Shown here piece by piece: positions 1 through 6,838 of a stretch of DNA of 8,753 nucleotides. A model generated the notes under the pieces. That model was not told the DNA's origin and searched no databases. It was given only the letters and a program-made list of their open reading frames with translations. This DNA is from Campylobacterota bacterium (GTDB taxonomy: Bacteria; Campylobacterota; Campylobacteria; Campylobacterales; SZUA-545). Positions within the stretch are counted from its first letter, which is position 1; each line of letters starts with the position of its first letter. A program made the translations under genes and the position numbers. The DNA is taken from contig JAUPLZ010000239.1 in assembly GCA_030836705.1 (NCBI GenBank), positions 1-8,753 of the forward strand, read 5' to 3'.

Positions 1-93
1 ATCCAATCCTTTGAAGAGTTAAGTTCTTCAGTCAAAAAACTGAAAAATTTAAAAAGCGACTTAGACAATTTAATTTCCAACACTAAATCCTAA
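1..93 (+). CDS. C-terminal end of an unidentified upstream protein (partial)
   Basis: An open frame enters from the left edge (frame 1) and ends at TAA 91-93, giving 30 residues. The tail is rich in Ser, Lys, Leu and Asp/Glu with heptad-like leucines (ELSSSVKKLKNLKSDLDNL), so it is probably an alpha-helical, possibly coiled-coil C-terminus. Such tails occur on chemotaxis receptors and many other proteins, so no function can be assigned. The style is compatible with Campylobacterota coding sequence. No hairpin-plus-T-tract terminator is visible between its stop and nosZ. The reading frame is only 30 codons long, so chance is not fully excluded. Confidence 0.5.
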   Translation: MQSFEELSSSVKKLKNLKSDLDNLISNTKS

Positions 94-117
94 CTTAAAT
101 TTTAAAATTAATTTAAT

Positions 118-137
118 AATTTGACTATAGTCAAATT
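118..137. promoter_or_regulatory. Palindromic operator, candidate CRP/FNR-family site upstream of nosZ
   Basis: A perfect 20-bp inverted repeat with core TTTGACTATAGTCAAA (120-135). The half-sites TTGAC-N4-GTCAA have the geometry of CRP/FNR-family boxes: the FNR consensus is TTGAT-N4-ATCAA, and the Campylobacter NssR consensus is TTAAC-N4-GTTAA. Its centre (127/128) lies about 42-45 bp upstream of the start point predicted from the -10 at 160-165. That is where a class II activator would sit, in place of a -35 box, and no good -35 is visible. The natural inference is induction of nosZ by low oxygen or nitrogen oxides. The identity of the regulator is not shown by the sequence. Confidence 0.65.
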
Positions 138-159
138 TTAGCCCCTTGATTTATTCTAA

Positions 160-165
160 TATGAT
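160..165 (+). promoter_or_regulatory. Probable -10 element of the nosZ promoter
   Basis: TATGAT differs from TATAAT at one position and sits in an AT-rich stretch 52 bp before the nosZ start codon. There is no recognisable -35 hexamer about 17 bp upstream; instead the palindrome at 118-137 ends 22 bp before it, which suits an activator-dependent promoter. Transcription would start near 171-173 and give a leader of about 45 nt. Other AT-rich hexamers nearby could also serve, so the exact position is tentative. Confidence 0.45.
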
Positions 166-205
166 ATTTAAGATTTGAGTTATTTTTATTATCTCAAATA
201 AATTT

Positions 206-213
206 AAGGAGAG
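206..213 (+). promoter_or_regulatory. Ribosome binding site of nosZ
   Basis: AAGGAGAG, close to a full Shine-Dalgarno sequence, lies 4 nt before ATG 218. It is the strongest ribosome binding site in the window, fitting high expression of the catalytic enzyme, and it supports the start at 218. Confidence 0.8.
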
Positions 214-217
214 AAAA

Positions 218-2815
218 ATGAGTAAGCATTTCAACAAACTTGTTTCACTTCTTGTAGGAACCTCTTTAGTTGCGACAATGTCCTCAGCTGATGGTGAACT
301 GCAAAAAGTTATGAAAGCAAGAGGTCTAAGTGAAATAGATGTAGTTCGCGCTGCAAAGACTTATAACCCTTCGGGCGTAAAAGATGAATTTGTTGTATTT
401 AGTTCGGGTGGACAATCTGGGCAAGTAATCGTTTACGGTGTTCCATCTATGAGACTTTTAAAATACATAGGTGTATTTACTCCTGAACCTTGGCAAGGAT
501 ATGGATTTGACGAAGAGTCTAAAAAAGTTCTAAGACAAGGTAATATCAGAGGAAAAGAGATTAACTGGGGAGATACACACCACCCGGCGTTATCAGAAAA
601 AGATGGAAAATATGACGGTAAATGGCTTGCAATTAACGATAAAGCCAATCCTCGTATAGCAATTATCGACTTAGCAGATTTCGAAACAAAGCAGATTGTA
701 GTCAACCCTGTATTTAAATCATCCCACGGTGGAGCATTCTTTACTCAAAACAGTGATTTTATTATCGAAGCGTGCCAATACGCTGCTCCTTTTGATAACA
801 ACTATCACTCGATTGAAGACTACAAAGAGGATTACCGCGGCGGTGTTACAATGTGGAGATTTGACCCTAAAAAAGGAAGAATCCAAGAAAAAGAGTCATT
901 TACTATTGAAATGCCTCCATATATGCAAGATTTAAGTGACTCCGGTAAAGGTGTATCTGATGGATGGGGTTTTACAAACTCTGTAAACAGTGAGATGTAC
1001 ACGGGCGGAATCGAAGTAGGTATGCCACCTAATGAAGCAGGTATGAGTAGGAATGATACAGACTTTTTACATATTTATAACTGGAAAAAGTTGGCAGAAC
1101 TTGCAAAAGATTCTAAAAATGTAAAAATTATCAATAATCATAAAGTGATTCCTATGGATATTGCTGTTAAAAACAATGCCCTATTTTTGGTTCCGGAACC
1201 AAAATCTCCACACGGCGTTGACGTATCTCCGGACGGTGAATATATTACGGTTTGCGGTAAGTTAGATACGCACGCTTCCGTTTTCAAATGGAGCAAAATC
1301 AAAAAGCTTATAGATGCCAAAGAATTTGCAGGAAAAGATCCATATGGTGTTCCGATTTTAGATATGAAAAAATCTCTTCACGGGCAAGCAGAATTGGGTC
1401 TGGGGCCATTACATAGCCAATACTCACCGATTGACGGCGAGATATATACTTCACTATATGTTGATAGTCAGGTTGTAAAATGGAACTATAAAACTCTAAA
1501 GGTAATTGATAAGCAAAATGTTCACTATAACATCGGTCACTTGTGCGGTATGGAGAGTGAAACCATGGATCCTCAAGGAAAATATATTATCGCTCTAAAT
1601 AAACTTGCGATTGATAGATTCCAAAATGTCGGTCCGTTGCATCCGCAAAACCATCAATTAATTGATATTAGCGGTAAAAAAATGGATCTCCTTGTTGATA
1701 TGCCTCTGCCGTTAGGTGAGCCACACAACGCTGTTGCTATTAGATCTGAAAAACTTCATGGACATGTCAGATATGCAATGGGTACCAACTCAAGAACAGA
1801 TTCTGTTCACGAAGGTAAAACACTTGCAGGTCAAGAGAGAGTTGAAAGAAAAGGGAACAAAGTTAAGATATACGCAACTATGGTTCGCTCGCACATCAAT
1901 CCTGAGAGAGTTACCGTAAACAAGGGCGATGAAGTTACAATGTACTTAACAAACCTTGAGAGAGCTCAAGATGAAGCACACGGTTTCACTATAGACCATT
2001 ACAATATTCATGCATCATTAGAGCCTGGTAAAACAGCAAGTATTAAATTTATAGCTGATATGGAGGGGGTTTTCCCTTACTACTGTACAGAATTTTGTTC
2101 TGCGCTTCACTTAGAGATGATGGGTTATTTAATGGTTAAAGATCCTAACAAAAAATATGTTAGTGCCCAAAAAACAAAAATGCAAACAATGACTCCTGCA
2201 CAGCTTAAAGCTGAGTATGATAAAACTGTTGCCACAAATGCTGCGACTGACGCCGTTATCCAGTCTGTTGTTAAATTTTTAAAAGATAACAAATATGAAA
2301 AACATAAAGTTGTTGCTGATCTTGTAGCAGATGCATTTGACCAATACAACCAGATTCCTGCACAGAAAAAACTGGCAGATGCGGCAGTAAAAGCCGGCGA
2401 TATGGAAAAAGCTATTCTTTTTGAAAATATGATTTGGCAGCTGCAAGTTAAAACTGCTGACGTAGGCATTAGAGCTAAAGATGCACTTGTAAGATTAATC
2501 GCTACAAAACAATCTTCTGCAGCAGCTGCAGGTGAAAAAGCATTTGGCGAAGGCGGATGTGGCGGATGCCACGTTATCGGTAAAGTTTCTTCAGGTCCTG
2601 ACTTAACGGGCGTACTTCAAAGACATGGCGAAAATGGCGAAAAATGGGTTAAAGATTTCATCATGAATCCTGAGAAGATGTATAATGAACCTTATGTAAA
2701 AGGCATGGTTGACTATTTTAACCTAAAAATGCCTAATCAGCACATGGATGACAAAGAGACTAAAAATATTATTGAATACCTCAAATGGGTAGATGACAAC
2801 GCAAATCTATTCTAA
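218..2815 (+). CDS. nosZ: Nitrous oxide reductase, clade II, with C-terminal cytochrome c domain (cNosZ)
   Basis: Periplasmic terminal reductase: N2O + 2 e- + 2 H+ gives N2 + H2O. The 865-residue protein starts with a Sec-type signal (Lys-rich start, hydrophobic 8-20, likely cleavage after SSA 22-24). It has no twin-arginine motif, as is typical of clade II. The beta-propeller holds the CuZ ligands: DTHH at 119-122 (clade II form), probable ligands H170, H332, H399, H441, and EPHNA at 501-505 (H503). The cupredoxin domain carries the CuA ligands H588, C623, C627, H631 and M634. A helical linker (about 650-770) leads to a monohaem domain with CGGCH at 781-785 and likely distal ligand M838 in LKMP. 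The extra haem domain is the Wolinella-type arrangement and accounts for the length compared with about 640 residues in clade I enzymes. All key residues are present, so the gene looks intact. It is flanked by its own operator/promoter and terminator. Confidence 0.98.
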   Translation: MSKHFNKLVSLLVGTSLVATMSSADGELQKVMKARGLSEIDVVRAAKTYNPSGVKDEFVVFSSGGQSGQVIVYGVPSMRLLKYIGVFTPEPWQGYGFDEESKKVLRQGNIRGKEINWGDTHHPALSEKDGKYDGKWLAINDKANPRIAIIDLADFETKQIVVNPVFKSSHGGAFFTQNSDFIIEACQYAAPFDNNYHSIEDYKEDYRGGVTMWRFDPKKGRIQEKESFTIEMPPYMQDLSDSGKGVSDGWGFTNSVNSEMYTGGIEVGMPPNEAGMSRNDTDFLHIYNWKKLAELAKDSKNVKIINNHKVIPMDIAVKNNALFLVPEPKSPHGVDVSPDGEYITVCGKLDTHASVFKWSKIKKLIDAKEFAGKDPYGVPILDMKKSLHGQAELGLGPLHSQYSPIDGEIYTSLYVDSQVVKWNYKTLKVIDKQNVHYNIGHLCGMESETMDPQGKYIIALNKLAIDRFQNVGPLHPQNHQLIDISGKKMDLLVDMPLPLGEPHNAVAIRSEKLHGHVRYAMGTNSRTDSVHEGKTLAGQERVERKGNKVKIYATMVRSHINPERVTVNKGDEVTMYLTNLERAQDEAHGFTIDHYNIHASLEPGKTASIKFIADMEGVFPYYCTEFCSALHLEMMGYLMVKDPNKKYVSAQKTKMQTMTPAQLKAEYDKTVATNAATDAVIQSVVKFLKDNKYEKHKVVADLVADAFDQYNQIPAQKKLADAAVKAGDMEKAILFENMIWQLQVKTADVGIRAKDALVRLIATKQSSAAAAGEKAFGEGGCGGCHVIGKVSSGPDLTGVLQRHGENGEKWVKDFIMNPEKMYNEPYVKGMVDYFNLKMPNQHMDDKETKNIIEYLKWVDDNANLF

Positions 2816-2839
2816 TTCAAAATAGTATAGCTCATATTT

Positions 2840-2874
2840 AAAGGGAAAGAATTTTTATTCTTTCCCTTTTTTTT
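2840..2874 (+). terminator. Intrinsic terminator after nosZ
   Basis: A perfect 13-bp stem (2840-2852 with 2857-2869) and a TTTT loop, followed by a run of eight T (2867-2874, the first three also in the stem). It begins 24 nt after the nosZ stop. It should end most nosZ transcripts, so nosZ mRNA may be largely monocistronic, with any read-through feeding nosB and the genes downstream. The stem has only three G:C-rich positions plus scattered others, so partial read-through is possible. Confidence 0.9.
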
Positions 2875-2920
2875 ACACTTAATCATAAAAATTTATAAAT
2901 TACTCTTATAAAAGAAATTT

Positions 2921-2931
2921 TGTTATATAAT
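2921..2931 (+). promoter_or_regulatory. Probable promoter of the nosB-D-G-C1-C2-H-F-L operon
   Basis: TATAAT at 2926-2931 is a perfect -10 hexamer 28 bp before the nosB start. TGT at 2921-2923 followed by TATATA offers an overlapping extended -10. The upstream stretch is strongly AT-rich without a clear -35, as is usual for housekeeping promoters in Campylobacterota. Its position just after the nosZ terminator suggests separate transcription of the accessory genes. The high A+T of the region means a chance match cannot be excluded. Confidence 0.5.
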
Positions 2932-2959
2932 ATATCAAAAAGTAAAAGGAACTCTTTCG

Positions 2960-3742
2960 ATGCATAAAAGTATTATAAAAGCAAGAGTATTTGCTGCTTT
3001 AGCCCTCATAATTCTAACACTCTCTTTCACCTTGCCGATGATTGCGTTTCACGGAACACTCAACAAAATAGAAGCAGAAAAAAGCGAAGAAATTTCATCT
3101 TTTACCAAAACAATATGGAATCTTTATAATCAAGGCAGATACAAAAGTGTAACTACTCCTAAAGAAGCACATAACAACCTAGAAGAGATGATTTCTTCTG
3201 CTTCAGAGATAGGCGTTGCATCACTGCCTATTTGGTCTGTTTCGCTAGAAGCTCCAAACTATCCTAAAGAGGCTTTCCCGCAAGGTATTCCGGTATATTT
3301 TCATTTTGACGGTTACAGTGGAGAAGTGCATGAGATGAATACGATTAACCACTATGTAGGAATGGATCCGATGTGGATTGGCGGGACAATTGAAAGAGAG
3401 ATTGGAATTTACGCTCTTTTAGCACTCTCTTTGGGAATAATCTATTTTATAGCATATAACGCAAAAATACTAAATTATATCATGTTGGTTCCTGCGTCTC
3501 TTCCTCTTCTTTTTATTGCCGATTACTCTTACTGGCTCTACTGGTTTGGGCATAACCTGCATGACTGGGGCGCATTTAAAATCAAACCTTTTATGCCGAC
3601 TGTTTTTGGAGACGGTAAAATCGCTCAATTTACAACGCACTCGTACCCTACAATCGGCTTTTATCTTATTGTGGCAATCGGCCTTTTAAGCCTTCTTGCA
3701 TTTTTTGCAAAGCAAAAAGCTCTTAGAGAAATGAATAAATAA
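2960..3742 (+). CDS. nosB: NosB-type membrane protein of clade II nos clusters
   Basis: A 260-residue inner-membrane protein of unknown biochemical role, identified by its position directly after a cNosZ gene and by its topology. Likely membrane helices are at about 10-30, 148-167, 170-195 and 229-250. Residues 31-147 form a large soluble loop, probably periplasmic. That loop ends in a His/Met-rich stretch (H115, H124, M126, H131, M135, M138), and a second polar loop (about 196-228) has H198, H201 and H227. These residues could bind copper or line a redox or assembly site, but this is inference. NosB is known from Wolinella and other clade II clusters and is absent from classical Pseudomonas-type clusters. 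The start is ATG with AAAGGA (2945-2950) 9 nt upstream. The gene leads the accessory operon, with only 4 nt to nosD. Confidence 0.85.
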   Translation: MHKSIIKARVFAALALIILTLSFTLPMIAFHGTLNKIEAEKSEEISSFTKTIWNLYNQGRYKSVTTPKEAHNNLEEMISSASEIGVASLPIWSVSLEAPNYPKEAFPQGIPVYFHFDGYSGEVHEMNTINHYVGMDPMWIGGTIEREIGIYALLALSLGIIYFIAYNAKILNYIMLVPASLPLLFIADYSYWLYWFGHNLHDWGAFKIKPFMPTVFGDGKIAQFTTHSYPTIGFYLIVAIGLLSLLAFFAKQKALREMNK

Positions 3743-3746
3743 AAAA

Positions 3747-4964
3747 ATGTTCAAGTTACTTTTTGCTCTCTTATCTCTATTTTTGCCGCTCTTACATGCA
3801 AATATATTGCAAGAAGCAATCGACAACGCTCCAAGCGGTTCCATTTTAAAGCTCCCTGCCGGCGTTTATAAAGGAAACATTATCATTAATAAGCCTTTAA
3901 CTATTATTGGCAAAGAGTCCGGTGTAGTTATTGACGGAGAGGGCAAAGGAACCGTTATTAAAGTAAAAAGCTCTTTTGTAACACTTAAAAATTTAAAAAT
4001 AATCGGCAGCGGCGATAGACATGAAAATATTGATGCAGCTATTACTATCTCTGAAGCAAAGCAGTGTGAGGTAAGTGACTGTATTATAGAAGATTCTCTT
4101 TTTGGGATTGATTTGCAGATGGTAAGCAACTCAATTGTCTCAAACAACACTATTACTTCAAAAGATTTTGAACTCGGTCTTAAGGGCGACGGATTAAGAC
4201 TTTGGTATAGCAATGACAACATTATCAAAAAAAACAAACTTATCCGCTCTCGCGACATGGTTGTTTGGTATAGTCATGGAAATATCATTGAAGAAAATAT
4301 CGGCGAATACTGCAGATACTCTTTACATTTTATGTACGCCGGCAAAAATTTTGTGCGCAACAACAGATACCAGTACAACTCGGTAGGAATCTTTTTTATG
4401 TACTCCAAAGACACCGTGGCAACCGGCAATTTTATAAAAAGCTCTCTCGGCACTACCGGAATGGGTATCGGCTTAAAAGAGGTTACAAACTTCACAATCA
4501 AGGACAATACGATTTTATATTGCGCACAGGGAATGTATATCGACAGATCTTCATTTGAGCCGGATACAAACAATTGGATAGAGGATAACAAGATACTCTA
4601 CAACTCCCAAGCGCTCCATTTTCACTCGCTCAGCGAAAGCAATATTATCAAAAATAATAAATTAATAGGAAATATAGAAGACGTTGTAAACGACGGAAGA
4701 GCAAGCAAAACTTATAACAATGATATAAGAGAAAATTATTGGGATAACTACGAAGGGTTTGACAAAAACGGAGATAACATAGGAGACACTTCCCACAAAG
4801 TGTATCAATATGCAGATCAGCTCTGGGTTTATAATCCAAATGTAAAATTTTTTTACGGATCACCGGTTATTTCTCTGCTCAATTTCTTGGCAAAATTGGC
4901 ACCATTTACAAAACCGCTTTTTTTGTTTGAAGATAAAAAACCCATAGTTAAAATAGAAGGATAG
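3747..4964 (+). CDS. nosD: NosD, periplasmic beta-helix protein for CuZ assembly
   Basis: A 405-residue periplasmic protein needed, with the NosF/NosY transporter, to mature the copper-sulfide CuZ centre of NosZ. A signal peptide is evident (hydrophobic 2-16, likely cleavage after LHA 16-18). The mature part begins with the pectate-lyase-like 'AIDNAPSGSILKLPAGVYKG' type of opening, then runs through many short imperfect repeats rich in Asn, Ile and Gly (for example SNSIVSNNTI and TNFTIKDNTI). These mark the right-handed parallel beta-helix (CASH/NosD repeats), from about 20 to 340. The length is typical of the family. The start lies 4 nt after the nosB stop in an A-run with no clear Shine-Dalgarno, which suggests translational coupling to nosB. 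Confidence 0.95.
   Translation: MFKLLFALLSLFLPLLHANILQEAIDNAPSGSILKLPAGVYKGNIIINKPLTIIGKESGVVIDGEGKGTVIKVKSSFVTLKNLKIIGSGDRHENIDAAITISEAKQCEVSDCIIEDSLFGIDLQMVSNSIVSNNTITSKDFELGLKGDGLRLWYSNDNIIKKNKLIRSRDMVVWYSHGNIIEENIGEYCRYSLHFMYAGKNFVRNNRYQYNSVGIFFMYSKDTVATGNFIKSSLGTTGMGIGLKEVTNFTIKDNTILYCAQGMYIDRSSFEPDTNNWIEDNKILYNSQALHFHSLSESNIIKNNKLIGNIEDVVNDGRASKTYNNDIRENYWDNYEGFDKNGDNIGDTSHKVYQYADQLWVYNPNVKFFYGSPVISLLNFLAKLAPFTKPLFLFEDKKPIVKIEG
4955..4962 (+). promoter_or_regulatory. Ribosome binding site that sets the GTG start of nosG
   Basis: AGAAGGAT overlaps the end of nosD and sits 5 nt before GTG 4968. It supports the GTG codon as the nosG start; the next in-frame methionine is residue 29, inside the signal region, and would remove the export motif. 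Confidence 0.6.
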
Positions 4965-4967
4965 GTT

Positions 4968-5708
4968 GTGCAAACAGTTAAAACAGACAAAAGAGAGTTT
5001 ATCAAGTACTCTACTTTAGGAGTTTTAGGACTTGTTTTAGGCGGTGGAATGGTCTTTTCTCCGTATGTCTTAAAAGCAGAAAATAGATTAAGACCTCCCG
5101 GTGCGGTTGATGAGAAGAAATTTTTGGCACTCTGTATAAAATGCGGGCAGTGTCTTCAAGTTTGTCCTTACCACTCAATTAAACTTGCCGATTTCCTAAG
5201 CGGTCATGGCGTCGGAACTCCCTACATTGACGCAAACAAGAGAGGCTGTTATGCGTGCAGCGCCGTACCTTGCGTTCTTGCTTGCCCAAGCGGAGCGCTA
5301 GATCATCACTGTGAAAAGCCCGAAGATATTAAAATGGGAATAGCTGTTTTGGAGTTTCCAAACACATGTATCGCTATGACAAATACCCCTATCCCAAAGG
5401 GTTATAATGATAAAATGCACAGGTTTACGAATTCTGTAGTAAATATAAATAAACTTGAAGTTGAACTTTTAGAAAAATTTGATTCGTTTGAGGGTAAACA
5501 GTGTACTTTGTGTGCCGATATGTGCCCTATTCCAAATCCTCTGAGCGCTATCGCTATGGTAAGTGATGGCGGCGGCGGAAACAGACCTGAAATTTATGAC
5601 GGCTGTATCGGTTGCGGGGCATGTCAAGAGGTTTGTCCTACAACCACTCCTTCTATCGTCGTCAAACCTAGAGTTACTTATGAACAATTTTATACACAAA
5701 AAGGTTAA
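4968..5708 (+). CDS. nosG: NosG, NapG-like periplasmic polyferredoxin
   Basis: A 246-residue iron-sulfur protein, homologous in design to NapG, that probably forms a menaquinol dehydrogenase with NosH and passes electrons toward NosZ. The N-terminus DKREFIKYS followed by a hydrophobic stretch (16-32) resembles a Tat signal but has KR (8-9) instead of RR. Cysteine groups for four [4Fe-4S] clusters are visible: C56-C59-C62-C66P, C94-C97-C102-C106P, C179-C182-C186P (with C134 a possible extra ligand), and C213-C216-C219-C223P. GTG start, 3 nt after the nosD stop. Its place before nosC1/C2/H matches clade II nos clusters. It could be called NapG by similarity, but no nap catalytic gene is nearby, so NosG is preferred. 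Confidence 0.93.
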   Translation: MQTVKTDKREFIKYSTLGVLGLVLGGGMVFSPYVLKAENRLRPPGAVDEKKFLALCIKCGQCLQVCPYHSIKLADFLSGHGVGTPYIDANKRGCYACSAVPCVLACPSGALDHHCEKPEDIKMGIAVLEFPNTCIAMTNTPIPKGYNDKMHRFTNSVVNINKLEVELLEKFDSFEGKQCTLCADMCPIPNPLSAIAMVSDGGGGNRPEIYDGCIGCGACQEVCPTTTPSIVVKPRVTYEQFYTQKG

Positions 5709-5718
5709 AGGCTAAAAC

Positions 5719-6327
5719 ATGAAAAAAACTAATATTCTCCTCATTTATACACTTGCTCTTCTCGCTCTGTTTGCCGGATGCAGCGACGGCAATCAAAAGA
5801 AAGAAGAGCTTCGCTCTTCAAATGAAGTCACGTCTGCACAAAAGATTGAAGTTATAGAGAATGAGAATGCGCAAGAGATAAAAGTAGCGCTCAAAGAGAC
5901 AGATGAAAATCAGAGCCAGTCGTACTACTATGACTACAATATCAAAAGCGAGCATGATCTTAATTCGCAGCCGGCAAATAACGATGCCTCGGTAAAAACA
6001 AAACCAAGAAGCGCAATTGATGCGAATTTGCACGTTAGAAGTCCTTATGAAAATGTAGAGGTTTCCATGCTTGTCAAAAGATTAAGCAAAAACTTTATCG
6101 TGAAATGTTCTGCATGTCACAACGACTATGCAAACGGTGTCATAGGACCTTCTCTGCTAGGCAAAAATGCTAATTATATATTTGAAAAAATCTCAAAATT
6201 TAAAGATGGTTCAGCTAAAAACGTGCTTATGCGTGATCTTGTAAGTCAAATGGATGCAAAAGAGATAAGAACGCTAGCAGATGAAATTTATGAATTTAAC
6301 AAAAAAATAAATGAGATGAGAAAATAG
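5719..6327 (+). CDS. nosC1: NosC1, monohaem cytochrome c, likely lipid-anchored
   Basis: A 202-residue small c-type cytochrome, probably an electron carrier between the NosG/NosH quinol dehydrogenase and the NosZ haem domain. The signal peptide ends in FAGC at 18-21, a slightly unusual lipobox (Phe at -3), so the protein is probably a lipoprotein tethered at C21. Residues 22-110 are a long hydrophilic, low-complexity linker rich in Glu, Lys, Asn, Gln and Ser, with a short Tyr cluster (69-73). The class I haem domain occupies about 115-195, with CSACH at 130-134 and M171 as likely sixth ligand in NVLM. AAAGG (5707-5711) lies 7 nt before the ATG. It is 10 nt after nosG and 2 nt before nosC2, with which it shares the haem-domain pattern. 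Confidence 0.9.
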   Translation: MKKTNILLIYTLALLALFAGCSDGNQKKEELRSSNEVTSAQKIEVIENENAQEIKVALKETDENQSQSYYYDYNIKSEHDLNSQPANNDASVKTKPRSAIDANLHVRSPYENVEVSMLVKRLSKNFIVKCSACHNDYANGVIGPSLLGKNANYIFEKISKFKDGSAKNVLMRDLVSQMDAKEIRTLADEIYEFNKKINEMRK

Positions 6328-6329
6328 AT

Positions 6330-6827
6330 ATGAAAAATATTATTGTAGGAATTTTAACACTGTTTATTGTTGGATTGATGGCTTATACTGCATCGCAGGG
6401 CAGAGCATATCACGGAGGAGAACACTCAAGAGTTATAGAAGACATGGGAACGAAAGAGAGCCGACAACAAACCGAAGCTTCTCAGGTTTCGGCACCGCAA
6501 GAAAAAAGTGACAGAGATAAAGAGCAAGAACAGCTTCAAGAAATAAAAGACAAAGCCGGAAATATCGGGCAAATAAAAGTTAGTGTCGCATATAAGAGCA
6601 AATGTGCCGCATGCCACGGCGCAAACGGTTCTGGGGAACAAGACGGCAAAAAACTTATGGGACCGAAACTTTATGGGCAGAATGCGGACAAACTCTATAA
6701 AGATTTAATTGATTTTAAAGCCGGAAGAAAAGAAAACATTATCATGAAGGGACTTCTTATCAACACAACCGAAGAGGAGTTAAGAAGCTATGCCGATGAG
6801 ATAGGCGCTTTCTCTTCACAACATTAA
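6330..6827 (+). CDS. nosC2: NosC2, monohaem cytochrome c, membrane-anchored
   Basis: A 165-residue second small cytochrome c of the cluster, with the same presumed role as NosC1 in electron flow to cNosZ. An N-terminal hydrophobic segment (3-20) has no lipobox and no strong cleavage site, so it may stay as a membrane anchor or be a normal Sec signal cut near 21. A charged linker (about 30-80, rich in Glu, Gln, Lys) precedes the haem domain, with CAACH at 92-96 and likely ligand M139 in NIIM. The pattern haem box, GPxLxGxNA, FKxG, N-(V/I)-(L/I)-M, E-(I/L)-R, ADEI is shared with NosC1, which suggests an old tandem duplication. The gene starts 2 nt after nosC1 with a poor Shine-Dalgarno, so coupled translation is likely. 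Confidence 0.9.
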   Translation: MKNIIVGILTLFIVGLMAYTASQGRAYHGGEHSRVIEDMGTKESRQQTEASQVSAPQEKSDRDKEQEQLQEIKDKAGNIGQIKVSVAYKSKCAACHGANGSGEQDGKKLMGPKLYGQNADKLYKDLIDFKAGRKENIIMKGLLINTTEEELRSYADEIGAFSSQH

Positions 6828-6838
6828 GAGTAGATATC

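Noticed and set aside
98..109. 12-bp AT-only palindrome AATTTTAAAATT after the upstream stop codon
   Set aside because: Purely A/T in a very AT-rich spacer and with no T-run after a stable stem; expected by chance and too weak for a terminator.
173..199. Inverted repeat ATTTGAG / CTCAAAT with a 13-nt loop in the nosZ leader
   Set aside because: Only a 7-bp, mostly A/T stem that does not cover the ribosome site; no evidence of a riboswitch or attenuator.
433..705. Antisense 90-codon open frame inside nosZ
   Set aside because: It mirrors the conserved CuZ-binding part of nosZ and has no ribosome site, signal or recognisable domain. Other opposite-strand frames at 3866-4258, 4274-4591 and 2125-2469 were rejected for the same reasons.
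2890..2901. AATTTATAAATT palindrome about 40 bp before the predicted nosB start point
   Set aside because: The distance would suit an activator site, but the sequence is all A/T, lacks the TTGA/TCAA half-sites and is likely chance in this spacer.
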